Positions 17,183 to 26,594 are shown, counted from the first letter of the stretch. The stretch is DNA of 64,000 nucleotides from Solibacillus sp040273735 (GCF_040273735.1 NZ_JBELZM010000012.1:1-64000), one strand, 5' to 3'. Notes: generated by a model not told the origin, from the letters alone. Numbers and translations are program-made.

Positions 17183-18256
17183 TCAATCTCTGTTGTATTG
17201 AAGCTGTTGTTTTTCTGTATAACGTTCAAGCGCAAAACCAATCAGCTCTTTAATTAGCTTTGGATATGTTACATCCGTATGCTGCCACAATAAAGGATAC
17301 ATGCTTACTGGTGTAAATCCTGGCATTGTATTTACTTCATTGATGAAAATTTCGTTGTTTTCAGTTACAAAGAAATCTGCACGCACTAATCCTGCTCCGT
17401 CAATCGCTTTAAACGCTCTTTTCGCCATATCTACTAAGTCTGTATAAACACCGTCTTGTAATGGTGCTGGAATAATTAATGCTGTCGAGCCATCTTTATA
17501 TTTTGAATCATAATCATAAAACTCAGTCATTGGCTTAATTTCTCCTGCTACTGAAACATTAGGTGCGTCATTCCCTAACACAGCAAGTTCAATTTCTCGA
17601 GCCGTTACGCCTTGTTCAATCACAATTTTGCGGTCATATTGCAGTGCAAATTGGACAGCTTTTTCCAGTTCCGCTGCATTCGTCGCTTTGCTAATTCCTA
17701 CACTCGATCCTAAGTTAGCCGGTTTAACAAACATCGGATAGCCTAAAGACTTTTCGCATCTTTTGATCCAAGCTTCTTTCTCCCGCTCCCATTCACTTCG
17801 AATGAAATATTCATAAGGTAATTGCGGCAATTTTGCCATTTCAAACAACTGCTTCATAACTACCTTATCCATACCTGCTGCTGAACCAAGAACACCGTTA
17901 CCTACATAAGGAATGTTCAGCACTTCCAAAAAGCCCTGTACTGTTCCATCTTCACCGTTCGTGCCGTGCAGTAAAGGGAAGATTACGTCAAATGGACTTT
18001 CCATATGTTTTGCAATAAATTGCGTAATATTATTTTCAGTCTGGTCTGATACCATTGTAAATTGCAATTGTTCAATCGTTTGAGCGGGTTCTGTTAATTG
18101 AGGTCCAACACGCCATTCACCCTTCAATGTTATAAAAATCGGGAAAACGTCAAACTCGTTAAAATCCATTGCTTGCGTTACTGCCTTTGCAGTTGAGAGT
18201 GATACTTCATGCTCGGCTGACTTACCACCATATAATAAACCAATTCTCTTTTTCAT
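17183..18256 (-). CDS. ddl: D-alanine--D-alanine ligase
   Basis: A 357-residue ATP-grasp enzyme that makes D-Ala-D-Ala from the product of Alr. Visible signatures are the N-terminal GGKSAEHEVSLSTA, HGTNGEDGTVQG, VKPANLGSSVGI, and the C-terminal FINEVNTMPGFTPVSMYP. A GGAGGTCAAG ribosome site precedes the ATG. First gene of ddl-murF. Confidence 0.96.
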   Translation of the reverse strand: MKKRIGLLYGGKSAEHEVSLSTAKAVTQAMDFNEFDVFPIFITLKGEWRVGPQLTEPAQTIEQLQFTMVSDQTENNITQFIAKHMESPFDVIFPLLHGTNGEDGTVQGFLEVLNIPYVGNGVLGSAAGMDKVVMKQLFEMAKLPQLPYEYFIRSEWEREKEAWIKRCEKSLGYPMFVKPANLGSSVGISKATNAAELEKAVQFALQYDRKIVIEQGVTAREIELAVLGNDAPNVSVAGEIKPMTEFYDYDSKYKDGSTALIIPAPLQDGVYTDLVDMAKRAFKAIDGAGLVRADFFVTENNEIFINEVNTMPGFTPVSMYPLLWQHTDVTYPKLIKELIGFALERYTEKQQLQYNRD

Positions 18257-18321
18257 TTTCTTGACCTCCAGTTTTCACTAACCTAATTTTATCACGAATA
18301 CACTAAACGCTGAAATCGGAT

Positions 18322-18354
18322 AAAAACACCCACTGCCCTGTTCGCTGTGAGTGT
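18322..18354 (-). terminator. Terminator after the 249-residue orphan gene
   Basis: ACACTCAC/GTGGGTGT arms (18347-18354 with 18326-18333) followed on the minus strand by a T5 run. It touches the stop codon of the upstream gene. Confidence 0.75.
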
Positions 18355-19103
18355 CAACTAATTTGTATTAATTCATCATAGCCTTGTTTTAATATTTCAT
18401 CTAAATCATCCCAAACTTCATCCGGATAATCATAATCACTAAGCACCCGGATTTCGATTGCATAATGGGAATTGGGTTTATCTAGTTTATATAATGACAG
18501 CAATGCACCTTCCTTAGCAAAAGGCCTATATTGTCTTAATGTAGAAGGATCGATTGTCGGTGAGTTGTTTTTACTCTTTCTTCTCCAAAAGCTCCCAACA
18601 CCTTCTTTATCTCTTATCATTCGATTAAATAGATTCGAAACGAGTATTTCAGAATCGCCTATAAAACGATAATATACTTTTGTCATTTTGTCAGTTACAG
18701 ATGAGTAATAAGCATAGCGATTTTGCAATTTGCTGAAAAATGGCGATGCAAGCGGTTCACGCTTATGACTTAAATAAAGTAGTTCTGCCTGTTCAAGGGG
18801 CGTTAACGTATTAATGTTTTTCTCAGTCGTAAAATCTACCCAGCACAAATCTTTCTTCAAGTCGCTTTCCTTTTTTAGAAAATCACGCATATCTTCACTT
18901 GTTACAAAATCGAATTGTGTATGCATATTAAAAGAGCCGTTGTCGTACGCGTGCTTTAATAACAGAACATTTTTTACGGGCTCGACCGAAACCATAAATT
19001 CCTTCAGTGTAAGACCACTATAAATAACAAAATGTTCGACATCGTTCATATGAATATATAAATGATGCATAAAATCTTCAGCAGATTTCATTTTCTTTGC
19101 CAC
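18354..19103 (-). CDS. Conserved-looking hypothetical protein, about 249 residues
   Basis: I do not recognise this gene. The product is soluble and hydrophilic, with no signal peptide or transmembrane segment. It has a charged N-terminal half and an acidic C-terminal end (YDYPDEVWDDLDEILKQGYDEL). Three starts are possible: GTG 19112, GTG 19103 and ATG 19091. The AAAGGGG site best fits 19103. It has its own terminator, and the gene upstream (rodA) runs the other way, so it is monocistronic. Codon use and base composition resemble the neighbours, so recent transfer is not evident. Confidence 0.75.
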   Translation of the reverse strand: MAKKMKSAEDFMHHLYIHMNDVEHFVIYSGLTLKEFMVSVEPVKNVLLLKHAYDNGSFNMHTQFDFVTSEDMRDFLKKESDLKKDLCWVDFTTEKNINTLTPLEQAELLYLSHKREPLASPFFSKLQNRYAYYSSVTDKMTKVYYRFIGDSEILVSNLFNRMIRDKEGVGSFWRRKSKNNSPTIDPSTLRQYRPFAKEGALLSLYKLDKPNSHYAIEIRVLSDYDYPDEVWDDLDEILKQGYDELIQIS

Positions 19104-19396
19104 GTTTTGCACGCCCCTTTAATATGAATAATATGATTATTATATGACTTCTCATTCAAATTTGAAACATTTTCTCACCTGTTTCGTCCAACTTTTAAAT
19201 TAGTCTTACTAAAGTAATTTTTATAAGAATATGATAAAGTAAATAAAGCTTAAAACATTACAGCAATTTCCGTGAAAACTTTCCTATATCTTCAATTTTT
19301 TTACCGGGAAATGTTGTGCCCATATAAAGAACCTTCAATTTGTTGGTATCTTCTGGCCCTTTAACGGGTTAAATTTAATAATTTAAGGTGAAACGA

Positions 19397-20587
19397 ATGG
19401 ATACAAACAATTATAATTTTAATAAACGGTTCGACTGGCCGCTTACTACCATCCTCATCATATTTTTAGGAGTAAGTGTGCTTGCAATCGCATCTGCACA
19501 AACTTCCGGTCAATATGGAATAAATTTCATACCGAAACAAATAATAAACTACGCTATTTTTGCTTTTATTGTTGCCTTTGTCATGTACTTTGACCCTGAT
19601 CAGTATAAAAAAATGGCATGGCCATTGTACGGTTTCGGAATTTTACTATTAATTGCCCTTGTCGTTATTCCTACATCAACTGGTTTAACTGTCGAAACAA
19701 ACGGAGCAAAGAGCTGGTTTAAAACACCAATCGGTAATATTCAGCCTGCCGAATTTATGAAGACATTCTATATTTTAGCTTCCGCCTTTTTAATTAGTAA
19801 GCATAACGAAAATTACCAGATTAAAACGATCAAATCCGATTTATTGCTGCTCGGCAAAATTGGTTTAACGTTGGCAGTGCCGCTTGGCTTCATTATGTTG
19901 CAGCCGGATTTAGGTTCTGCTCTAGTATTTTTTGCCATTACTGCAGCACTTGTAATTGTGGCAGGTGTGACTTGGAAAATTATTTTACCGCTTTTTGGCG
20001 GAGCAGTAGTTGTAGGCGGATCGTTATTATGGATGGCACTGTATATGCAGGACTTTCTGGAAAAGACATTTGGTTTCCAACCATACCAGTTCGCCCGTAT
20101 TTATTCATGGATTAACCCCTATGAGTATGCGACTTCGGACGGCTATCATTTAATTACTTCACTTAATGCGATTGGTTCCGGTGAGGTTTTCGGTAAAGGA
20201 TTCATGGCGCGTGAAGTATATGTTGCGGAAAACCATACAGACTTTATCTTTGCGGTAATCGGCGAAGAATGGGGCTTTATCGGCGCAAGTGCTGTTATTT
20301 GTCTGTACTTCCTGTTAATCTATCACTTAACGAAGATGACATTATTGTTAAAAGATCCGTTCTGTACTTATGTATGTGCAGGGATTATCGCAATGATTAC
20401 ATTCCATGTGTTTGAAAACATCGGTATGACGATACAGCTTCTGCCGATTACAGGTATTCCGTTACCTTTCATTAGCTACGGAGGTAGTTCGATGATGGGG
20501 AATGCCTTAGCGATTGGTCTAGTCTATAGTATGAAGTATCATTACCGTACGTATATGTTTACAACAAATGATCCTGACGATGAATAA
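19397..20587 (+). CDS. rodA: RodA/FtsW-family SEDS peptidoglycan polymerase
   Basis: About 396 residues with roughly ten transmembrane helices. SEDS signatures include NGAKSWFKTPIGNIQPAEFMK (the extracellular loop and following helix, with NGA-W and QP-E conserved), LQPDLGSAL, and near the C-terminus TGIPLPFISYGGSSM. SEDS proteins polymerise glycan strands with a class B PBP; RodA serves elongation, FtsW/SpoVE division or sporulation. Length and sequence favour RodA but do not exclude another SEDS paralogue. ATG 19397 follows AAGGTG; a GTG 9 nt upstream overlaps that site. Confidence 0.88.
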   Translation: MDTNNYNFNKRFDWPLTTILIIFLGVSVLAIASAQTSGQYGINFIPKQIINYAIFAFIVAFVMYFDPDQYKKMAWPLYGFGILLLIALVVIPTSTGLTVETNGAKSWFKTPIGNIQPAEFMKTFYILASAFLISKHNENYQIKTIKSDLLLLGKIGLTLAVPLGFIMLQPDLGSALVFFAITAALVIVAGVTWKIILPLFGGAVVVGGSLLWMALYMQDFLEKTFGFQPYQFARIYSWINPYEYATSDGYHLITSLNAIGSGEVFGKGFMAREVYVAENHTDFIFAVIGEEWGFIGASAVICLYFLLIYHLTKMTLLLKDPFCTYVCAGIIAMITFHVFENIGMTIQLLPITGIPLPFISYGGSSMMGNALAIGLVYSMKYHYRTYMFTTNDPDDE

Positions 20588-20589
20588 AA

Positions 20590-20624
20590 CAAAAAGGACC
20601 CGCGTATACCGCGGGTCCTTTTCC
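20590..20624 (+). terminator. Strong terminator of rodA
   Basis: A 13-bp stem, AAAAGGACCCGCG / CGCGGGTCCTTTT, directly after the rodA stop, ending in T's. Confidence 0.92.
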
Positions 20625-20682
20625 TATTGCTTCATATGAAAATAACGTATGACAAACGGGGTTTCATCACACCTGATTTTCA

Positions 20683-20820
20683 TCAATTTTGCGTTTGCGG
20701 AGTTTGTGTTGGTGGTGTTAAAACTTTTAAAAGCTCAAGACGAGATTTCGTAACTGTCGCCGTAACACCTAATTTTGATAAGTTTGTAACAATACGCTTT
20801 AAATCAATCTCTTTCGCCAT
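20683..20820 (-). CDS. Small protein of 45 residues, function unknown
   Basis: Reading from ATG 20820 to TGA 20683 gives MAKEIDLKRIVTNLSKLGVT..., a lysine-rich first helix followed by a short second helix and a proline/threonine/glutamine tail (TPPTQTPQTQN). Support for a real gene: a GAGGTG ribosome site at the right distance and a near-consensus sigma-A promoter 27 nt further upstream. It converges on rodA, whose terminator lies between the two genes. I do not recognise the family; the size and charge suggest a small cytoplasmic binding protein. Confidence 0.7.
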   Translation of the reverse strand: MAKEIDLKRIVTNLSKLGVTATVTKSRLELLKVLTPPTQTPQTQN

Positions 20821-20846
20821 TTGATTACACCTCAAACTTTCCTTTG

Positions 20847-20875
20847 TTAATATATATAACGATATTTCGTGTCAA
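20847..20875 (-). promoter_or_regulatory. Sigma-A promoter of the 45-residue gene
   Basis: On the minus strand a perfect TTGACA (20870-20875), a 17-nt spacer and TATTAA (20847-20852). A perfect palindrome AAGGTC-A-GACCTT (20891-20903) lies just upstream of the -35 and could be an activator or repressor site. Confidence 0.75.
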
Positions 20876-20903
20876 AAGTTTCAAATTAATAAGGTCAGAC
20901 CTT

Positions 20904-21295
20904 GTACTACTTCATATGTTACCACGTATAAACTTATTTTTCTTTCCTGTTTTGTGACAAAACTAAAACATAATTAAACTTAACCGTTTATTAGCAACAA
21001 TAAACCTATATAAATTTATTTCAGAGAAAATTTTTTCTTGTAAATTTTATAATTACTTTTGAAATAATTTACATAATCTTCTCGAATACATGTTATTTAA
21101 TAATTTTATTTTTCACGCGTAGTTAAAATGAATTGCACTATATTTCCAACTATGTTTAACAAAAATAGCAAATGGAAATATTGAAAATATCATGACCATT
21201 TTTGTGAAGTAATTCCGATTAGGAATAAACAAATTTTCGTCCGTACGGGCTTTCAATCCACCATTTCACATAGATGTTACTTCAGTAGGAGGAAC
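20904..21295. other. AT-rich intergenic stretch with no recognised gene
   Basis: About 390 nt between the divergent 45-residue gene and the YwqG-like gene. I see no ORF with a ribosome site, no clear terminator and no known riboswitch. It must contain the promoter of the YwqG-like gene, but no consensus pair stands out. Confidence 0.5.
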
Positions 21296-21300
21296 TTCAA

Positions 21301-22101
21301 ATGTCACATATAGAAAAAAATATTTATATTCCAAAAGAATTGATCCATTATCATACGAGTTTAAGTCATTCAGCTGAACAAGTAGCAATTTTAAAACCGG
21401 TGAAACAACCTGCATTTTTACATGAAAGTAAATTTGCCGGCCTTCCTTTTCTAACAAATAAAATGGAACATCCTAAAGACAATCAAAATCGCTATATGCT
21501 ATTTTTGGCACAGCTTAATTTTGCGGAAATTCAGCTAGACCATCCATTTCCGCAAGATGGTATATTGCAATTTTATATTCCACAGCAATGTTACGAAAGG
21601 GAAAAGTTACATTCGGAATGTCGTTATTGTAAAGTCCAATATATACCTTATCAAGTTCACTATAATGAATTTATTCATGATTTCACGTATTTAGAAGACG
21701 TAAACGTCAGCAGTTTCCCGATTCAGCAGGAAATGAAGCTCATTCCTAAAACACAGTTTGAACCGGTGTCAGCAATGGATTACCGTTTAAATAATTATTT
21801 TAAACCTGAAATAATGGATGCACCCATTACATTGGATGATCGTTCATTTCAGGATGTATATTTGGAAAGTTATTTAGCAGCTGAACATAAAATTGGCGGC
21901 TATCCATATTTTATACATCAGGATTTCAGAAAAACGTCACCCTATCTACAGCACTACGACACATTATTACTGCAAATCGTTTCAAACGATGAGCAAAATA
22001 TTATGTGGGGAGATAGTGGGATTATCAGCTTCTTCATTAACTCAAAAAAATTAGCGCAATGTGATTTCTCGGATATTTACTTCCATGTTGAGGAATATTA
22101 A
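21301..22101 (+). CDS. YwqG-like DUF1963 protein
   Basis: A 266-residue soluble protein of the DUF1963/YwqG family. The hallmarks are an N-terminal FAGLPFL segment followed by 'FLAQLNFAEI', 'GILQFYI', and the C-terminal HKIGGYPYFIHQD and 'LLLQIVSNDE...MWGDSGIISFFI'. The family is widespread in bacteria, including within toxin/immunity-type contexts, but has no assigned activity. ATG follows GTAGGAGGAAC. It stands alone, with its own terminator. Confidence 0.88.
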   Translation: MSHIEKNIYIPKELIHYHTSLSHSAEQVAILKPVKQPAFLHESKFAGLPFLTNKMEHPKDNQNRYMLFLAQLNFAEIQLDHPFPQDGILQFYIPQQCYEREKLHSECRYCKVQYIPYQVHYNEFIHDFTYLEDVNVSSFPIQQEMKLIPKTQFEPVSAMDYRLNNYFKPEIMDAPITLDDRSFQDVYLESYLAAEHKIGGYPYFIHQDFRKTSPYLQHYDTLLLQIVSNDEQNIMWGDSGIISFFINSKKLAQCDFSDIYFHVEEY

Positions 22102-22109
22102 AACAGTAA

Positions 22110-22139
22110 GAAGCACTCGCTTGAAGTGTTTCTTTTTTT
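22110..22139 (+). terminator. Terminator of the YwqG-like gene
   Basis: GAAGCACT/AGTGTTTC stem followed by seven T's, 9 nt after the stop. Confidence 0.8.
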
Positions 22140-22183
22140 GTTTTGCTTCCATAGGCTATAATGATAAGAAAGAAGGAAAGTAG

Positions 22184-23650
22184 GTGAATCTTTTGAGCGC
22201 TATTATTCAAAGTTCCATTTTGGTACCGCTTATTATGTTTATAAATATTCTATTTGCCCTGACTGTCATTTTTTTAGAGCGCAAAAAGCCTTCATCGACT
22301 TGGGCATGGTTGCTCGTTCTTTTTTTCTTACCGTTTGTTGGGTTTTTCCTCTATTTATTACTAGGACGACAATTGAGAAAAAAACACTTATTCCGTTGGG
22401 ATGGCAGAAAAGATATCGGGATTGAACAACTGATTAATTATCAGATTGAAGCTATTGAAAATAATGAGCTGGAACTGCGTACAGAAAATATTAAAATTTA
22501 TAACCACCTTATTTATATGAATTTAAAAACAAACAACGCTGTCCTTACACAAGATAACGATGTAAAAATATTTGATGATGGCAGTGACAAGTTCGAAGCA
22601 CTTATAAATGATATTCTTCATGCGAAAAACCACATTCATATTCAATACTATATTTTCAAACTGGATAATTTGGGGCAACGTATAGTAAATGCTTTAATAA
22701 AAAAGGCGAAACAAGGTGTAAAAGTAAGAGTACTCTTTGATGAAATGGGCTCACGCGGAGTTCGGAAGCGGCATTTTAAAGAATTGATCGAAGCCGGCGG
22801 TGAAGTAGAAGTATTTTTCCCTTCGATTTTGCCTCTCATCAATCCACGCTTAAACTTTAGAAATCACAGAAAAATTTCCATAATAGACGGACGTATCGGC
22901 TATATCGGAGGTTTTAACGTTGGGGACGAATATTTAAGTTTATCGGATCGATTCGGCTACTGGCGCGATACACACTTACGTATTGAAGGGAGTGCTGTCC
23001 ACCCATTACAGACTCGCTTCATTTTGGACTGGAATCAGGCAAGTGCCAAAAATGATATTTGTTATGCAGAGCGTTATTTTCCGATTATCCCTCAAAAAGG
23101 AACGGCCGCTCTTCAAATTATTTCAAGTGGACCTGATACAGAATGGGAAGTAATTAAAAACAATTATTTGCATTTAATTGCGAATGCAAAAAAATACGTG
23201 TACATACAGTCCCCGTATTTCATTCCAGATGAATCTTTCTTTGACGCTATTCGAATCGCAGCCCTATCCGGAATCGATGTGCGGATTATGATTCCAAATA
23301 AACCTGACCACATGTTTGTCTATTGGGCGACTTATTCATACGTAGGACCACTCGTTGAGGCAGGTGCAAAAGTATATCATTATGAGAAAGGCTTTATTCA
23401 CGCCAAAATGATTGTCGTGGATGATGAAATTGCTTCAGTAGGTACTGCAAACATTGATGTACGGAGCTTTAGTTTAAACTTTGAAGTAAATGCCCTTCTT
23501 TATGACAGATTATTGGCACACCGTCTTGCTGAAATATTCGAAAGTGATATATTAGACTGTTCAGAGCTCACATTTGAACTGTACAAAAATCGCTCCAGTT
23601 TTGTAAAATTCAAAGAATCCATCTCCCGTTTATTATCACCAATACTATAG
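22184..23650 (+). CDS. cls: Cardiolipin synthase
   Basis: A 488-residue phospholipase-D-superfamily membrane enzyme that condenses two phosphatidylglycerols to cardiolipin. Two N-terminal transmembrane helices come first (about 8-60, including the KKPSSTWAWLLVLFFLPFVG motif). Then come two HKD motifs: NHRKISIIDGR with GYIGGFNVGDEYL, and FIHAKMIVVDDEIASVGTANID. The start is GTG 22184 after AAGGAAAGTAG; a TTG at 22193 is also possible. Length is typical of Bacillales ClsA. Confidence 0.94.
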   Translation: MNLLSAIIQSSILVPLIMFINILFALTVIFLERKKPSSTWAWLLVLFFLPFVGFFLYLLLGRQLRKKHLFRWDGRKDIGIEQLINYQIEAIENNELELRTENIKIYNHLIYMNLKTNNAVLTQDNDVKIFDDGSDKFEALINDILHAKNHIHIQYYIFKLDNLGQRIVNALIKKAKQGVKVRVLFDEMGSRGVRKRHFKELIEAGGEVEVFFPSILPLINPRLNFRNHRKISIIDGRIGYIGGFNVGDEYLSLSDRFGYWRDTHLRIEGSAVHPLQTRFILDWNQASAKNDICYAERYFPIIPQKGTAALQIISSGPDTEWEVIKNNYLHLIANAKKYVYIQSPYFIPDESFFDAIRIAALSGIDVRIMIPNKPDHMFVYWATYSYVGPLVEAGAKVYHYEKGFIHAKMIVVDDEIASVGTANIDVRSFSLNFEVNALLYDRLLAHRLAEIFESDILDCSELTFELYKNRSSFVKFKESISRLLSPIL

Positions 23651-23689
23651 GGAAATGGATTTGAATTGAAATACCTTTTTGCATACAGT

Positions 23690-23727
23690 AAAAAACCAAT
23701 TTCCTCCCCAGAGAAAATTGGTTTTTC
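23690..23727. terminator. Bidirectional terminator between cls and the VanY-like gene
   Basis: A perfect 12-bp stem, AAAAACCAATTT / AAATTGGTTTTT, with a 12-nt loop, flanked by A's and T's. It serves cls (+) and the converging carboxypeptidase gene (-). Confidence 0.88.
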
Positions 23728-23754
23728 TGTTTATAATTCAGCTTCAAGTTTTAT

Positions 23755-24645
23755 TTATTGTATTCCTAAGTATTCTTCCAACGTCACGCCTGCTTCAAAT
23801 ACCTTTGTCGCTAGTTCGCCTTCCAAATAGCGGAAATGCCATGATTCATGCATGAACCCTGTAATCTCTTCTTTTCCTTTCGGATATCGTAAAATGAACC
23901 CGTACTTGTGGGCATTTTGTGCCAACCACTGTCCTGCTTCAGTGTCGCCGAACTCATTTGTCAGCCACAACTCTTCACGACCCTTTTCCCCAATATCAAA
24001 AGCGAGTCCAGTTTGATGCTCGGAATACCCTGGTCTTGCACTGTAGCGATCTGCCGCTTCCTTTCCGTCTCGTTTCACGTAGCGATCGTAGAGTGTTTTT
24101 TGATAATCGTAAGAACGGAAACCACTAAAAGCAACGAGATCTATTCCATTTTCCATCGCAGCTTTTGCCATCTTTTCAAAAGCGGCACGCGCTTTAGGAT
24201 CTTCCCCTTTATTGTAGGTAGAAGGAAGGGGATTTTTCTTATTCGCAATTAATACCCCTTTTACAAAAGTAGGTTCTGTTGCAGATTTTTGACCAACAAT
24301 ATATCCATTTTCCAGCTCCACTTCTTCCGTAGCAGGCGGAGTTTCTTTAGAAGGTTGTTTAATTGGCTGTTCTCCGGAATTTGCCGAATGATTTTCACCG
24401 TTTTTTTCTGAAGAAGCCAGATCATCAGCATTTTCATCTTGTGGCTTCGATGGTACTTCCGTTTCATTTGTTTTATTTTGTGTCTCTTCATTTTCCAGTT
24501 CATTTGGTTCAACAGATTTTTCTTCTGTAGCAGATTGTGCTACTTCAAATTTATAATAAATAGACCCTAAGATCGCGATTAAAATAACAATTGAAATGGA
24601 TACAATCATTGCGATCGGACTTTTTCTGTTTGTTTTTCTGTTCAT
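23755..24645 (-). CDS. VanY-family D-alanyl-D-alanine carboxypeptidase
   Basis: About 296 residues. A basic N-terminus and one transmembrane anchor (about 10-30) are followed by a long Glu/Lys/Ser/Pro linker of low complexity (about 35-115), then a VanY (peptidase M15B) domain. The zinc-site motifs are SARPGYSEHQTGLAFDIG and ESWHFRYL. It trims the terminal D-Ala of peptidoglycan stems outside the membrane. ATG 24645 has an AAGAAGGCG site; the ORF extends upstream to 24717 but would overlap the next gene. Not linked to vanHAX, so a housekeeping wall role is likely. Confidence 0.88.
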   Translation of the reverse strand: MNRKTNRKSPIAMIVSISIVILIAILGSIYYKFEVAQSATEEKSVEPNELENEETQNKTNETEVPSKPQDENADDLASSEKNGENHSANSGEQPIKQPSKETPPATEEVELENGYIVGQKSATEPTFVKGVLIANKKNPLPSTYNKGEDPKARAAFEKMAKAAMENGIDLVAFSGFRSYDYQKTLYDRYVKRDGKEAADRYSARPGYSEHQTGLAFDIGEKGREELWLTNEFGDTEAGQWLAQNAHKYGFILRYPKGKEEITGFMHESWHFRYLEGELATKVFEAGVTLEEYLGIQ

Positions 24646-24670
24646 TCCATTTCGCCTTCTTTTTCTATTT

Positions 24671-24925
24671 TTATCCTGTGACAATAATAAACAAAACAAT
24701 AATTGATAAAACTGCAAAAATCATCGACATTTTCTGCATCCATTTTGCTTCTTTTTCATGACCCTTTTCTTTAAAGGTACGTGAACGGAAAAAATTCGTA
24801 AATGTAAACATAATCGTCATAGCTAAAATTGCTGCTTCCATATTTTGTTTCACTATGAAAAATAGTGCGGTTAAACTAGCTCCTGCAACTAAAACGAGTG
24901 AGATCGCTCTTTCATATTTTTTCAT
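24671..24925 (-). CDS. Small membrane protein (84 residues), unknown function
   Basis: Three predicted transmembrane segments (about 7-23, 28-45, 62-82) separated by a basic loop (RSRTFKEKGHEKEAKWMQK). ATG 24925 has a strong GGAGAG site; the longer start at 24952 has none. It lies 25 nt before the VanY-like gene in the same direction, so the two are probably cotranscribed. I do not recognise a named family. Confidence 0.78.
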   Translation of the reverse strand: MKKYERAISLVLVAGASLTALFFIVKQNMEAAILAMTIMFTFTNFFRSRTFKEKGHEKEAKWMQKMSMIFAVLSIIVLFIIVTG

Positions 24926-25052
24926 TTTTCTCTCCTTACATGATGATTGCATGTTCTTATTAAAAGCAATCTATTTTTCAATCTTTGTTTAGTATAAAAC
25001 TAGCCTAATTGATAAAGCAATTTTGAGAATCTTAAAGGCGCAAACTAGTTTT

Positions 25053-25098
25053 AAAATAAAAAACTCCACATGTAATAATATATACCATGCAGAGTTTT
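25053..25098 (-). terminator. Terminator downstream of the AraC-type regulator gene
   Basis: Arms AAAACTC..CATG / CATG..GAGTTTT (25060-25072, 25086-25098) with a T-rich run on the minus strand. It is about 115 nt past the regulator stop, and the intervening sequence shows no ORF. Confidence 0.7.
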
Positions 25099-25212
25099 CA
25101 TATATTATTCTTTTTTTTCTGAAACTTTCAGCTGAACAAGAATAAAGAAATTACATTAATTGATCCGCCCTACATTAAAGGGGTATTATACGCACTATTA
25201 GGCTTTTAAATA

Positions 25213-26007
25213 TTAAACACTTTCGTACTCTACTTCAGGAATTTCAAATCGGAAAAACTCATGATGCAGCTCATCACGGAAATGTTTTGGTGTTACACCT
25301 GTGTATTTCTTAAAAATTCTAGTGAAATAACTCTGATTACAGAAATGGAATTGGTCTGAAATTGACGTAATACTTTTATTCGTATGACGTAAATAATATT
25401 GGGATTCCTCTACACGGCGAACATTTAAGTATTCAACTAAAGTGATACCTACATGCTCACGGAAAATACGCGATAAATGACTCGTACTAATATGGAAGTT
25501 CGCTGCAATACTTTCAACTGTTAAATCATTTTCCAGCTCATCATTTATGTACATAATAACTTTGTTTACTGTTTGGTGACGGAACGTAGGCTGCTTTCGG
25601 TCCGCAATAAAGTACACATAAAAATCGATTAAGTCATCTGCAAATTGCAGAAACTCGGCATCCTTCATCTTGTTTTCAATCATATCTGCACATGCTAAAT
25701 TGAAGGCAAATGCTTTTTTAGAAGGGACTTGATTATCTAAAAGCTTACGCGCAACAATTGAGGATAACGTAACAAAATACGAGCGCACTACTTTAATGAC
25801 CTGTTTTCCGAAGCGTGCGGATAATATGTCTATAATTTCGTGTAATGTCTTCTTTGCTTTTGCTACTTCTAAATGATAAACTTCAAAAATCAATCGAGAT
25901 TCCAGAACAAAAAAATCTTCGATACCAGCATATTGATTGATATTGTCAATCTCTTGAAAATACCGTTTTGAAATTGTTTCCGAGATTGAATATTGATGTA
26001 GTTGCAT
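25213..26007 (-). CDS. AraC-family transcriptional regulator
   Basis: 264 residues. The C-terminal about 100 residues form an AraC/XylS double helix-turn-helix (LTVESIAANFHISTSHLSRIFREHVG and SITSISDQFHFCNQSYFTRIFKKYTGVTPKHFR). The N-terminal about 150 residues are all-helical and do not look like a cupin sugar-binding domain, so the ligand is unknown. ATG follows a GGGG-rich site. Divergent from the LytTR regulator 26595-27245 across a 587-nt AT-rich gap; the two may share control of the CoA-transferase gene beyond. Confidence 0.88.
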   Translation of the reverse strand: MQLHQYSISETISKRYFQEIDNINQYAGIEDFFVLESRLIFEVYHLEVAKAKKTLHEIIDILSARFGKQVIKVVRSYFVTLSSIVARKLLDNQVPSKKAFAFNLACADMIENKMKDAEFLQFADDLIDFYVYFIADRKQPTFRHQTVNKVIMYINDELENDLTVESIAANFHISTSHLSRIFREHVGITLVEYLNVRRVEESQYYLRHTNKSITSISDQFHFCNQSYFTRIFKKYTGVTPKHFRDELHHEFFRFEIPEVEYESV

Positions 26008-26594
26008 AAGTTACCCCATCTTTCTTCAGAATGACCTTCTATTACTTATTTGAAAGACAAGACTTATACAAATGTACAAGAAAATGTCGTAAATCTGCAG
26101 CTTGTTTATATTCCATACATCTGCCAGTCTGCATTTCATAATAAGTGATATCATTATATTAATCATAAGAAATTTCCATAATAGAATTTCTTTTATTAAG
26201 CAAAGTAAATATTTATTCATATTTATATTTATACTATTAGAGTATGCATTGTTTTCGGTACAATAGTACATTTTATTAGTAACTATAGTGAATATTACCA
26301 TATTACAAGTTTTGCTTTCAACCTAATTTTAACAATTATTCTAGGACAAAATTATTAGGTTACTTCCAATTATAGAAATAAAGGAATTTAAAAAATGCAT
26401 ATTTCACCTAATCATACTCTTTTAGCATAGTAATTTTCACGCTATTTTTTTATTATGTTTTCCATGAAAAAATTTCCTTTTTAAATCCCCCTAAAATATT
26501 TTTCATTTTAAAAAATCTTCCCAACCCAATTTCTTTAAATATGTAGTAAAATAGTTCATAATTGTATAAAATGCTTATAAAGAGGTGTTATAAA
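26008..26594. other. Long AT-rich divergent intergenic region
   Basis: 587 nt between the AraC and LytTR regulator genes, very AT-rich throughout. It must hold two divergent promoters, but I see no consensus sigma-A pair, riboswitch or terminator. A minus-strand ORF at 26026-26301 lacks a ribosome site and looks accidental. Confidence 0.5.

Noticed and set aside
26026..26301. Minus-strand ORF of 91 codons in the AraC-LytTR gap
   Set aside because: No ribosome site, extreme AT content, and a product of isoleucine/asparagine-rich filler; it looks accidental.
26394..26429. Eleven-codon ORF with an AAAGGAA site in the AraC-LytTR gap
   Set aside because: Too short to support without conservation data; no promoter consensus or attenuator structure around it.
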